Source: Loxodes magnus
Lineage: Eukaryota; Ciliophora; Karyorelictea; Loxodida; Loxodidae
Reading direction: 5' to 3'
Length of the DNA stretch: 64,000 nt
NCBI GenBank assembly: GCA_946699065.1
Contig: CAMPDV010000140.1
Span: forward strand, 605,281-669,280
Position numbers and translations under genes: made by a program. The notes under the pieces were generated by a model. It did not search any database, was not told the origin of the DNA, and saw nothing but the letters and a program-made list of their open reading frames with translations. Positions within the stretch are counted from its first letter, which is position 1, and every line of letters begins with the position of its first letter. Shown here one piece after another: positions 50,501-63,300 of the stretch.

Positions 50501-53500
50501 AGGAACTTCTTTAATAGTGACTATAACAGCTTTATTGAAATGATTCTCTCCACTTAAGAAGAAGAAAAGAGTTTCCGTACGTAATCTTTTGAGAAATACT
50601 CTAGAAGGTTTGATGATAACTTAGATTTTGAAGACGAAATAGATTTGGAAGAATCCAAAATACTGAAGAGCATGAAGAATCTAATAATTGAAAAGCTTAT
50701 TGAAGGATCCCCTCGCTATGTAAGAGACAATCGAGTTGAAAACTTGAAGTAAAGATACGAAAATAAAAGTGATTTAGATAGAGAGAAAACAAAAGCTGTC
50801 AGTGCTTGTTTAAAAGGTCTATCGAAAATCAACAACATTCTAGATGTTTAACGAACTCATATAGTATGAAAAATAGCAAAGCAGCCAATATAGGAGATAT
50901 TATAGTAGAATTAAGACTTAGTACCAATGGGACCTTCAGGAAATGAAAAAACAGAGCATATATAAAGGAAATCATAGTAAAGATTTGATAAGAAGAAACT
51001 TCATTGATACAAGCAAGTGATAACACATCAGTAATCATAGTACTTCCACAAGTTAATAGTAAAGCATGAGGACTTTTTGAATAGACTAATGAATGAAGTA
51101 GTGAATATAGAGGATATGAGATTAGTACAGATAGTTTGGGATGTTTTGCCTAACAAGAGTAGTAAGTCAGGAGCAGCAGCTTTAGATCTGTTGTCGAATA
51201 ATCTGAACCTTATAAGTAAAATAGGATAAGTTTTCGATAAAACTTTAGTGTTTGCTTAAAGTTGCGAATGAAGAACGTATTTCTATATTAACGACTTAAT
51301 ATCGAAATTTATTTACTACACAAGCCCTTTGAGATTAACGGATAGCAAGAGTAGTTTGAATAGGATAATAGAAATTCTAAGAGGAAATGAGTTGGATTAT
51401 GGATTGAATGGACTTTGTCTATAAAGGAAAATGGAGTATAAAATGCCTAGTGAAAGTATAGAAGATTTCTGGGACGCTTAGATTGATATTTTGAACATTA
51501 ATAAAATGAAGCAGGCAAAAGTTCACGAATAGATCTTAACATTCCTATATGAAAAGACTAACTCAAATGACTTTTATAGCTATTTAGAGAATGAGAGATA
51601 GTGTAAAGTCTTCTAGCTCTGCTATGAATTTTTGGTTCTGTTTATTTCGAATGACTTAGATAATTAGAAGATATTAGGTTAGAAGCAATGAATAGACTTC
51701 CTGTTTTGCAATCTAGAATATGCACAAATAAGAAACAACGTTCTGAAGATTCTGATAGTTATTCTACAAAACAACAGCGAGATTGTTAAGCTTGTGTAAG
51801 AAAATAAAATCCAGTAAGTGTTCAGTGTCATGAAGGGTCTTGACTAGGAAACCAAGGAACTTGAAGAATACTATGAGTAGTTAATCTTACTTATAAAGCT
51901 ATTAAAGGCTTTATGTGGATCTATAATAGAGGCATATGAAGAGAAATAATAACTCATTCTAGATGAGCTAAAGAAGTAAGAATATGTGTGAAGTTAAATT
52001 GGACACTTTAAAGTGCTGGATGAAGTATATACCTATTAGATGGCAGACACTTAGAACCTTCAAGGTAAAGAGCTTTAAGTTCATTTAGAGTTTTTGGACT
52101 TAATAGGTACAATGGCGAAGAGTAAATCTGCTGATATAAAAGATTTCGTTTAGAAGTTATTCAGTCAGCAAGAGATTTTGGATATAATGAAAATGATAGA
52201 AAGCAAAACAAATAAGAAGTAAGAACAAGAGGAACTAAAGTTTAGATTTGTATTCATAAAGTTTATGAGCAATGCTTGGTTTTCAAAGCAGCATTAGCAA
52301 ATGAACTAAAGCAACTTTCTACACTAAATAGTCACTAACAGTGATTACTTCACTATTATGCAAAGTCTAATTTCTACTTTAGAATCAAGTAATCTATTCT
52401 ATTCCCAGGTATAGAGTCACTTTACTGATAAAAGTACTTTCTATGAAAGTATAGAGAGTCAGTAGTTAATTCCATCAGAGTAAGACCTAAAAAGGAAAGC
52501 AGAGGCACAACAGCTAATGGAAAAAGAACTCTTATTCAAGTAGCAAGATGAACTCTATACCTATGCTACCTTTGAAGTCACAATCCCTCTCGTAATTGAT
52601 TTCCTCTAAAATGATTATGTTACCTTTTTAGAACTCGCTCAAAAGAACAACTCCAAACAGATTAACTAGTAATTTTTCTTTCTCAAGCAGTAACAAAAAG
52701 AACAAAAAGGCAAACAGCAAGTTAGCTTTGAAATAAGAGAGTGACTTAAGCAAGTCATCTAATAGATCTACAAGCTATAAGAGTTCATTTTAGTAAATAG
52801 TAGCAGATTCAAAAGGAACTTACTATAGAAATTGCTCGTAGTGCTATAAGAGAACTAGAGCTTATTAATGAGCTAGGGAATTTTAACGTTGGCTGATATA
52901 GAAATCATTAAGAACATAAAGGATACTTCCATTCCTATTTTGAAGCAGCTTAAAAATATAAGTCCCTGAATATAAAAGCAAAACAATATGAACTTCAACG
53001 TCTGGCTGAACCAAATAATACTGCCTAACATTTTCCACAACTTCCAGCAAATTTTCTGAAGCTAATTTGAAAAGAAGCATTTGGATTTCTGTAGAGAAGT
53101 GAAGGATAGTGTGTAGAGGATGTTTAAAGATAACCAGATAAACTTCATGGAAGTAATAAGGAAGGAGCTTTACATAAAGGATGTGACTATTGAGTTTTTA
53201 ATAGGATTGTAAGTTTTGAGTTAAAAGCTTACTCCTTTATTAGTCTAATAGGGATTTAATAAAGAGGAAATAAGGATACAACTATAAGTAATCACTGATG
53301 AGTAAGCTAAAAGTGATAGAAAGATAATGAAGCAAATATTTAAGTCAAAGCTAAGGCTTTTGAATAAACTGAATGCCAATGTTTAGTAAGATTAGGCGTA
53401 AAAAACGGAATGCAATCCTGAATTGAAGCAACCAAAGATTAATATAGTTCTTCATCCTGATTTTCAAAACTATACTCAATATGGAAAGGTTCAAATAAAC

Positions 53501-56500
53501 TAAATGTTCAATAAGCTATCAAGTGAGCAGATGCATTATAAGAACATTCTATACTACTTAAGAGTAGCTTAAACCATGCTTATTTCTAGAGGAGCTTAAG
53601 CTTAAGCAAGAGGAGAAAGTATGATAAAGGTTGAGGAAGATGAACCTCCCTAAGGATTGATAAGCTTATAGAATATCTTGGTTGAAGCTTAGATTCATAG
53701 ATTCTTAATATCCTTCATTTCTAATTTGAATGGGTAGTTTTAGTTAATCAGCAGAACAGATAAAAAAATACTGAGAGAAGTACTGAGATTTGCAATTTGT
53801 CTGACAAGTTATGGAAATAGCTTTGTCTAGAACTCAATGATAAAGTATTATCTGAATGCAGTTTAAGAATAAACAGAAGGTCAAAACTTCTTATTCCGAA
53901 TTAAAGGATTTTTAAACCAAGCAAATGATAAAATAATGAAGCATACAGATGTAGAGCTAGAATTTGCATGCTATCAGATAATGATCTTTCTATAAAACCT
54001 ATGTGAAGGTCATAATATTAAGGCTTAAGATTTTCTAAGAGAACAGAAGAACATTAAAACAAACGTAGATTTGATTTCTGAAATGGGCAAACTAGCTCTC
54101 ACATATGGAGAGTACTTCAAATAATACTATAAGTATTTGAAGATTCCTTCTAAGTTCATAAGATAGCATCAGTTACTCTACTCTACCGATCCTAACTAGG
54201 AAGTCAAGATCATTGACTGATTTAAAACTGAAGGGTTTCCTTCCAAACGAGTATTTCTTTATTATATTCAAATCTGAAGAACTTTATCAGAAGCTTGCTA
54301 AGGTCCCAACTTAAAGAACTAGAACTTATTGTACTAGAACTAAGTTATAATTCCTATCAATCCATTATTACAGTTTATTGGATCTGTTTACTACAAAAAG
54401 GAAATTCAAGTCTCCAACTCTCAAAACTAAACTCCCAAGAAAAAATTGAAAACTCTGTTTAAAAACTTTTCCTTCAAGAAAAAGCTAAAGCAAAACTAGC
54501 ATTCCTTTGTCTTTCAAGGATCAAGCAAATAGTCTTTATAAACACTAATCAACACTATCAATCAACAAATTCATCCATAGAACTTAGATAACCTTCCTAC
54601 TGAAGCCTCACTAATTAAGAAGGAAATTTTCATAGATTAGGACAATCTTCTCAAGCTTGAACAAGCAGTAATTGAATTTTTAAACTCATACATTGAGGGA
54701 TTATCAAGTGAAAATAGCCAAATTTTTGACCAACTAGCAATAATGTTAGACTATGACGTATTGATTGGAAACCTGCAGCATCATCTTAATGTAAATGATT
54801 AGGAAAACGAAAATGAGACCATTTATTTATATCTAAGCTTCTTAATGAACTTAGCAGAAAACTACCACAAAATTGACAGCACAACTATAGCTAAAATTCA
54901 AGCTTGGATCAATCATTCGGAATACGATCCTAGAGAGCATCTTTGTAAAGTAGAAATATTAGATGAAAGCTCTAAACTGAGAGTATTCTACTTCCCTAAG
55001 CCCGAAATGATAAAGTAGCTATGGAATAATAATCACATCGTTTAAAGTAGAAAGCAGCTATTGAAAGAAATAAGAAGAGACAATCCTGAGCAAAAGTTAT
55101 ATGATTTTGATTAGATAACTAATCTTTTGAACTATTAGTTAAAATTCTTAAACTAGAAAATCATATGGAAGTAGAAAGGTCTATGACGCAAAATAGCGTA
55201 CAAAATACTATTTTCCAATGCAAAATACTAGCAATACTTAATGATATTTATAAGCGTTTGAGGAAATCTTATTCTTCTGGATTTAGGTTACGATGTTGAT
55301 GGATAAATTTATTTAGATTAATTGGACGATCTTAAATAGAGAGAAACGCTATATATTTTAGTGATCACTATAATTTTTTTCTTTTTAAGTATTACTTTCC
55401 TGATTACTCATATAGTAACGCACACATTTCTGGACTATCAAATTCATTTAGACTAAATGAAGTTTCTATAGCAAGAAGATAGGAAATTCAAGTGGCATAA
55501 GGCTGTAATTAAAGATAAAGATTTAATATACAAAATCATAATATTTTTAGGTGCTACTATAAGCTTCTTTAGATATTAAGACGCTTGAATTTATTCCCTT
55601 ACATTAGTGATAATAATTTGAACATCTGACATTATGAAGAATGTCTTGAATGCTGTTATACTACACATAGAAAAGCTAGTGATGAGTATAGTTTTGTTCT
55701 TTATATTTGTATTTATTTATGCTACTATTAGTTACTAAACTGAGTATAGAGGAGCTTATAACTTTGATGGCAAGGCTGACTCTAGTAGTACTTTAGCCTG
55801 AATAAGAACTCATTTTGATTATGGATTTACTAATCCTCCCTTATGGAACTAATCCTTAGGTTATGTTCCTGGAGACTATGAAGTATAAAATTTTATTTAC
55901 GTTGTATTTGTAAATCTAATAATCACTGCCATTATTTCAGGTATTATCATCGATTCCTTTGCTGATATGAGAGCATAGAGGAATAAGTTAAAGGATGATG
56001 ATGCTAACTTTTGCTTCATTTGTAATATAGAAAGAGAAAGATTTGAAAGAGCTGGGATAAACTTTAAGCATCATATAGAAAAAGAGCATCCAAGATACTA
56101 ATACTGCTGACTAAAATTGTATTTAGATCTTAAGCCAAAAGTTGAATTAAATGGATTAGAAACTTATATTTATAGTCTTATTTAGACTAAAAAGATCTAG
56201 TACATGCCCATTAAATAATCCCTCTCTATTTAAAAGTTTGAAGGATTATCTAAGGAAAATCAGAATGAATAAGACGATTAGAAAGAGCGTTAGGAGCTAT
56301 AGAAGAGCATAACTAACCTATAAAAGAAAACTTAAAATTTGAAAAAGGCAATTAAAGAACTCTAAAGAATATAAGATACTGAGAAAAAACAAGGCATAGG
56401 GAATCTAAGACTTAGACAAGACTTTAATAACTAAGGAGATGAAGAACCTTCATCAGCTAAAACATATGATTCTCAACCAGCAAGTTTAAGACCAAGTGTT

Positions 56501-56571
56501 AGATTTATGTGATTTAGATTCTATACTCTATCATTAATTTTACATCTAACTATATATAAATTTAATATTTC
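47593..56571 (+). repeat. Right arm of the 9-kb inverted duplication
   Basis: Inverted partner of 32,710-41,689. Homology starts at GAACTGATTAAAAAAGTG and stops at TTTAATATTTC. The arms are separated by about 5.9 kb. Confidence 0.95.
47645..56512 (+). CDS. Inositol 1,4,5-trisphosphate receptor-like Ca2+ release channel, right copy (intact)
   Basis: One unbroken frame of 2,956 codons (2,955 aa), no intron, TGA at 56510-56512. The N-terminus resembles the Ins145/MIR ligand-binding region: KYGWNVRIQHVLTKRFLSID, YGDTICLQHRGTGLYIGF, RLKHLSSGGFL. A long alpha-helical middle follows, as in RIH-type receptors. Membrane segments begin near residue 2527 (QYLMIFISVWGNLILLDLGY, VITIIFFFLSITFLI, SIVLFFIFVFIYATISY). 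After the pore comes LIITAIISGIIIDSFADMRA, close to the IP3R S6. The C-terminal linker has CFIC (Cys2790, Cys2793), His2810 and His2815: the IP3R zinc motif C-x2-C-x16-H-x4-H, then a coiled-coil tail. The usual GGVGD filter is absent; the region reads DYGFTNPPLW and GYVPGDYE. At least 20 in-frame TGA codons are Trp, the last at 56108-56110. The family acts in ER or other Ca2+-store membranes as tetramers. Confidence 0.93.
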
Positions 56572-57180
56572 AAATTTTAAATAAAGTATATCATTATGCA
56601 ATTAAAATTGAAATATGATTATTCCATTTGTACGCTCGATTTTAATAAGTAATATTTATCTTTTATGCTAATATTTAATAATCTAATTTATTCTCTATAA
56701 TTTTGAGTAAATTATACTTTTATATCCATTAAATACAATTATCGATTATAATTTCTTAGGAAGTTTAAAGAACTAATAATTTAATATTTAGCAACTTATA
56801 CTATAAAGTCTTTAAATAACTATGCATCTATCATATTTAATTTGGGAACTAATTTAAAATAATCAATAATATCGAATAATTACTTCTAGTCTTGAAGCTA
56901 AAATGAAGAATAGTCTAATGGATTTACGAAGTCATAACTATAATAGCACTACCGACTATCAATTTCAAGCCAGTATTCATTGTTTTAAATTAAACCAACT
57001 TCAAGATATTTTAATTATAGATACTATAGATTTAGTAGTTCTTTGATAGTATTTTAAGAGATAAGAGAGCAATAAAACCATTTTAAGTTATTATTCTGTA
57101 ACTTTTTCAGTCTCTGAAAATAATGGTCTTAGCTGACTGAACTTTTGTCTTCTAACTATTTGAATTTAGTTAATAGCTCC
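56572..57180. other. Intergenic stretch, possibly including 5' part of next gene
   Basis: AT-rich. Forward frames are partly protein-like from about 56,960 (FQASIHCFKLNQLQDILIID in one, HFKLLFCNFFSLWKQW in another), so the next gene could start here rather than at 57181. No repeat or RNA gene seen. Confidence 0.35.
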
Positions 57181-60100
57181 ATGAAGTTAAATTGAAATAT
57201 AAGTAATCTAAAGTAGATATTAAATATATTAAATGTCTTTACTTTATTTTTCTTTCTTATAGTTATGATTAGTATAGTACAGTTATAAAAGGGATTTAAT
57301 TTATTAGCAACTATATTGTTTAGTCTTACTAGTTACTTTGAAATATTCAGTGCTGCTTTAAAAAAAGAGTTTTTCATATTCTTAAATGAATTTATTGGTG
57401 TAAGTATTTCACTGAGATATTTATCTTGGTTATCTATTTTTTATAATAGTGTGATAGAATAGCCAGAAGCTTAATATCAGCGTTAAATCTAATTCCTTAT
57501 ATGCAACCTTCCATTCTTCCCTTCAATTCTCCTTTTTACTTTCAATTCTAACTAAATGCTTATATTCTCATTTTACAGCATAGCTGATTTAAGTAGAATA
57601 GGATGATTATCATTTATATCAAGACTCTAAAGCTTGTAGCTAGCTTGCCTTTCATTAATTTTACTTACTCGTTTTTTAATTAAGGTAGCAATGATCTACT
57701 AAGCTAAATAGGCTAATAAGTTGTCTAGTAATTAGATATAAAGTAGTATGAAAGCATTACCAGAAGATTTAAGATTTTAAATAAATGAAGCTATTAAAAA
57801 GTCACCTTTAGAACTAAATTGGCAAGAAATAAGTAGGATCATAGATAAAAACTAAAAACTTACTATCATTTAAGAAGCTTTAGAAAGCAGTAGTCATTTT
57901 ATCGCATTAGAACAAGAATATAAAAGAGATTGATGATCTAAATGAAATTATAAAGGGATTGCATTATTTTCAGAAGATAAGACTAACTAAAGGAGAAAAT
58001 ATTAATAATGCAGTCTTGTAGAGTCTCCATTTATAAGTAGTGTCGAAAGGTTAGCTTTTGTATTAAATAGGTGATAATGTAGATAGACTGTTTATTGTTA
58101 TATTTGGATCTGTAGAAATCTTAGAACTTCTAGATAAGGAGAAGTAGGTAGTTTAGGTGATGAAATATATTTCCACTTTAACTAAGATGAAGAAAAAGAA
58201 TTATATGTAAAAGGTACTGTCAATGTCTTAAAACTCCTCTTTGTTTGCTAATAGCAAGCTATTCGATCTCTATAAATTCTGCTTTGGCCCGCAGAAATAG
58301 AAATATTCCTGCGTTGGCGATGTTTTAAAATTGGAAGAAAATTCAGACTCAGAAAGTTAAAGTGATAGTGAAAGTGAAGATAAAAAACGAAGATGGAGAT
58401 GAAAATGGACAGGCATCAGCTTCTGAATAATTAAATGGATAAGATCCAAGAGAGAAGATGAAGTATAGGGTTATTCAAATAATTTATTAAGGGGAAAACT
58501 TCAACGAAAGAATATTACATAATCTATAGCACCAACTAACAACTGCTCGTGCCAGAGAAAATACAATTCTCGGTTTTATTTACGAAAAGGACTATTAATT
58601 GATTTAGTAGCAACAATAGATGAAAGAATAAGAGTTTTAAAATCTAATCCAATTTCTTTAAACAACTGTCTTTTTTCAAGGATGAGAATAGAAGAGATTA
58701 ATGCTGATTGCATTTTTGTTCTAAAAGCAAAATTTCTTAAAAGGGCAAATTTTATACTAGGAGAACACTCAAGGTAATCTAATTTGATTTATTCAAAGTG
58801 GAGCTTTTGTTAAATACAAAGGTTTGTAGAAGCAAAAGAGTCTAAACTCATAAAAGGAGAATGATTAATAGGCAACTAATATTTAACCTGCTCAAGCAAC
58901 TTTGTTCTGGGCATTTATGAAGCGGAATATAAAAAAAAGTATTTCACATCTTGCAGATGCTTATCTGCATAGTCTGATGTTTGAGTGGTACAATGAGATT
59001 AACTTTCATTTAAGATAAGATACTTAAAAGCTTTAGAAATACTATTAAGTCTTGGATAAGAGTCTTTCAACCAAGAGAAGTAATTATATGAATAAAAGAA
59101 GAAGCAAATTGAATAGGCAGAGAATAAAGAATTCAAAGAAACTGAAAAAAGAAAAGATCCTTAGTTTCTATTCTAGAAGGGCTATTAAAATGGAATTCGG
59201 ACAGTTTTAACAGTTCTACAATGTTGTTGAGAAATAAACATAAAAAAGCACATAAAAAAGGGATTAAACTATTGAAAACTAAAATGATTCTAACTTTAGT
59301 TCTAATAAAAAAAGCGTAGAATTCCTAAATAAACAGTTACAATAACTAAATGCCAACATGGATAATTTTAGATATACTAAAGATCTTAATTTAGAAACGT
59401 TAAATGAACATGAACTATTTAGTTTTTAGCTAAAGCATATTAGATAAAAGGAAAACATTATGAATACTGGAAAGAAAATAAAAAATAGCAAAAGAAGCTG
59501 AACTAAAGAATTTGAAGGCAATCAAATTGATCGATTTTATAATTACCTAAATATAAGTCCAATTTCTGAGATAACAGAATCAACTTGTATAACAACCTTC
59601 ACTTTACGAAACAAATCAGATACAGATAGACTCCAAAAATTTTAGTTCTAGAAATATAATCAAAAGAATAATTTTAGGTAACTTAAAAATGATTTTCTCA
59701 ATAAAAATCACTTATAAAATAAATCATCTTTATTAAAGTCCAAGAGTTAAGACTCATTTACAAGAAATGTTTCTTGAATCTAAAGTAGTGAAAGCAGTCC
59801 AAGAGAATAAGATAAATAAAAAGAGAACTTTAACCAGTAAATCAACGGTCTAAACTGTGTATATAATTATTAAGATAAAAAACAACTGATAATGAATTTT
59901 AAAAAGAGATAAATTAGGTAAAGAAGCTAGGAAGATATAAATTTTCCAAAAATAGATGCAAGATATTAGCATGTTATTTTGTAGTAAGAAACGTAATTAA
60001 CTACAAGAGCTGAATACATTTATGCTATTTTATTTTCAAAACTACTGTTTTTTATTATTCATATGCTTTTTATAAAAATCGCTTTATTTAATTTTAAGTG

Positions 60101-60251
60101 GAGGATTCAAAAGTGCAGCAGATTTTTAAATAAGTAAAAATATTCTGAAAATTGTCTGTTTTAATTTTATGCACATATAATTAAAGTAATATCATAGTAT
60201 AAGAGAATTTTTCTTACAGATTAGGAAATAGATGAAAAGCATTATATTTGA
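57181..60251 (+). CDS. Membrane protein with two cyclic-nucleotide-binding-like domains, frame broken
   Basis: Hydrophobic segments at 57,235-57,700 (VFTLFFFLIVMISIV, FNLLATILFSLTSY, FLICNLPFFPSILLFTF) and LPEDLRFQINEAIKKS lead to a first CNB-type fold at about 57,925-58,230: IIKGLHYFQKIRLTKG, VSKGQLLYQIGDNVDRLFIV, IFGSVEIL, GDEIYFHF. An acidic Ser-rich linker (ENSDSESQSDSESED) follows. A second CNB-like segment comes at about 58,640-58,830: FLQTTVFFQGWEQKRLMLIA, LKGQILYQ, FIQSGAFVKYKG. A long Ser/Asn/Gln-rich tail ends at TGA 60249-60251. The frame changes at A runs near 57,922, 58,135, between 58,215 and 58,240, and at 58,385. Domain order resembles CNB-regulated channels, but no pore motif was identified. 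ATG 57181 is a candidate start only. Decay versus consensus error is open. Confidence 0.55.
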
Positions 60252-60329
60252 AAGGAAATATTGGAGAAACTGTAAAAGATTACTTAGATTTAAATAATTT
60301 GATAATTTTAATAAAAGTATTGGAGTTTC

Positions 60330-63300
60330 TCACGTAAAAGGAGACATCAACATCTAACTAAGCAAGTTAGAGAAGATCATAGGAGCCATCATCACGCAAG
60401 CTACGAGACACAGAACACAGCAGATTGCGCTACAGATTTTAGCCTTAAATTCAGGTCCACACATCTAAGATATCATTTTGAAAGGATTCAACGAGAACTC
60501 AATTCTTCCAACAGGTTCTGGTAGGACTGGATCAACATTAGGCTCGTCACGTCCTAATCCTACTGGAACTGCTTTTGCTTTTTCATCTGGAACTAACTCA
60601 AAGCTAATAATTGCTTTACCTCCATCTACCAATTGCTTTTACTCATTTCTTCTTTTGCAAGGTATCTCAAATTTTTCGGAGCTTTCTATAGTTTTTGCAC
60701 CATAGTTTTTTCCAAACACCAGGTTCGTGCATGATTCCTGTCATTTTTGTTCTTGTATTGAAATTAAATGCAGTTTCAGCTGTTTCGTTGAAAGTGAATG
60801 TTGCTTCAGCAATGAAATCATTAAAAGAAAGAACATCAAAGTCCCAAATTTAGATTGTAATTCTATAGACAGGCTATGGAAGAGTTAATGGCCAAATCAT
60901 TCTCCAATTAAATGATCCCTATATATAAATTTCTTACTTTTCCGTTTTAGCATCTCAAATGAGTATCTGTTTCCTAAGCTTTCATATCATTTATAAATGC
61001 TCTAATATAAATATCAGTGCATCCTTCAATATCAACATTTGCAACATCTTATGTTCCCCATACAATTAATCTAGCATCAAATTTGGCAGCAGGTCTTGGA
61101 GTAATGTCATATAGTTTCATTTCTCTTGTTTTAGTACTTCTTGGGAAAATTTCTACCCATAAACGAACACTTCCTACTACAATGCTTGAGCTTTGGTGCA
61201 TCAATTTTCTTGTTTCGATAGGCTTTTCACCTAATCTTCTCCATTTTGCACTGAAAAATCTATCTTCAAGATCTATTGTTGTCTTACCAATCATTTCATC
61301 AGCAAAAAGCGCATCATGGTCCCACATTTGAATTTTAAGCAAAGAAGCTCCAGGAAGTTCAGTTTCTAAATCAAAGTGCTTGAAAATTTTTGGATTTGGA
61401 TCATCTTCTTAATAATTCTATTCATCACTAATTTTAGTTGATCCTAATTTAAGAACTACATAAGGATCAGAATTACTATCAGAATCCATTGACATCAAAT
61501 CTTTAGCATCTAGAATATAAACTCTGACAATTACAGGCGTTCTTGTCATTAAGGCTTTGTCTAATTCTTCCGTAATTTTATCCTTATCACCTTTTTGATC
61601 TTCTAATTCTTTTTTCTGTTCTTCATTCATATATCTTTCATTCTTTACTTTTAGAATTGCCTTAAATTAACCCACTTTTTTTATAGTGTTTGCCTCTCCC
61701 CCTAAAAATCCAAGCAAGCTATCGTTTCCTCTCGCTTATCCTCTCGTTACATCATAACAGTTGAAAGGAGAAGGATCAATGAATTCTGATTCTTCTAAAG
61801 CAGTAGGTAAGCAATATCGGTAATGTTTATCGCCGCTACCAGGTTTTTTGTCATGTCCTAATTCCAAAAAGTAATCTGGGTCTGGTACATTAATTTCTTA
61901 AACAAATCCAGCTTCGCTTTTTTCATATTAAGGCTTTTTAACAAATTCTCCATCTCTTGCTTATTTCTTAGTTAAGGTCCTTGAAAGCTTTTCGACTCCT
62001 ATTTTTTTTTACACCTGGTTAGTCTTTTAAATTTCTTATAGTTCCTTTTCATCTGGTTTATCTTCATATCCTTATTTTGACCACTTTTATGGAACTTACA
62101 CCTGCAACTACTCCTTATCCTCTTCTTCAAGCATTGCAGTTTATGTTTACTCTTACTCGTCTTCTTCTTAAGTTATTTTCTTTTATTTTTGTTTGCCTTT
62201 TTTAGGAGCAAGAATATCTGCTAGAGGAATGTTGAACACACCAATTTAAGGTTACGATAATCCTGAGAAGAGATTATCAAAGACTGTGCAAGACATCGTA
62301 GGCCAATATAAAGGATCTTCAGGCATAATTGCTTCGAATTTAATAACAGTATTTATGTTAGGATTTGGACCTGGATCTAGAGGTTGTGTGAATATGTTCT
62401 TGTTTCCTGTGAATTTTTCGCCTGGATAAATTAAACTATTTAGATCAAATTTTATAAAGGCTTTTCTCACTGGGAAGAGTCCAGTTGACTAAAGCTCTCT
62501 TAGTCCTAAAATTTTAAATTCTAAGTTAGTATCTTTCATTGGTGGGCATAAACCTGTTGGAGGTAGAACTATTTACTAACCTTTAGGCATTAAATTAAAG
62601 CTAAGCAAGATTTCGCCTTGTTCAGTTCCTTCTTTTCCTAAACTCAAAGGATACCATTGAGGTCTTTTAATTTCTGGTACGTTTATTGCTGCAATCTTTT
62701 AAATTTACAACAACCAAGCCAAGTAAATCATTAGCTGTGTATTAATCATAGTCAAAGACACTGATAATAACTGGAGGGGCGTCGTCCAATTCATCAAAAG
62801 ATACTTCCATATAATGTTGCTCATACCAAATGGGATTTAATGTATCTTCTTTTGTAGCTGTCTTTTTTCTGTTCCATCACAGTAAACAATACAATATGGG
62901 TCAGAAACTCCATCTTCATCTCCAGCAGGTAGTCCACGTGCTTAAAAGATATTGCATGCTAAGCTCCAAGCTTTAGGCTTTACATTCTAAGAGAATTTTT
63001 AATCCCATTTTCCAACCGAAAGATCCGAATTTTATCCTAGCTTGCCAAAATACAATTTTACTCTCACATAACCAGCATCAAAGTCTTCTTTAACATCTCC
63101 TATAGCTTTATCAGGTTAGAATTTTATCCAAAAATCTTCACGTAAAGGATCATTCATCTCAGTTACTTTGAATCTCTAAAAGCAGATGAACTTTTTATCT
63201 TCGTAGGTAAGATAAATAAATAAATCTGGAACATCTTTCATTTCTGTTACAGGAAGTTCAAATACCTTTTAACCTAGATTTTAGAGCCAGTTAATTCTTC

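Noticed and set aside
32710..56571. Inverted duplication as a hairpin/foldback assembly artefact
   Set aside because: The arms have different flanks on both sides, a unique 5.9-kb centre and several substitutions, which a foldback would not give. Spanning reads would still be desirable.
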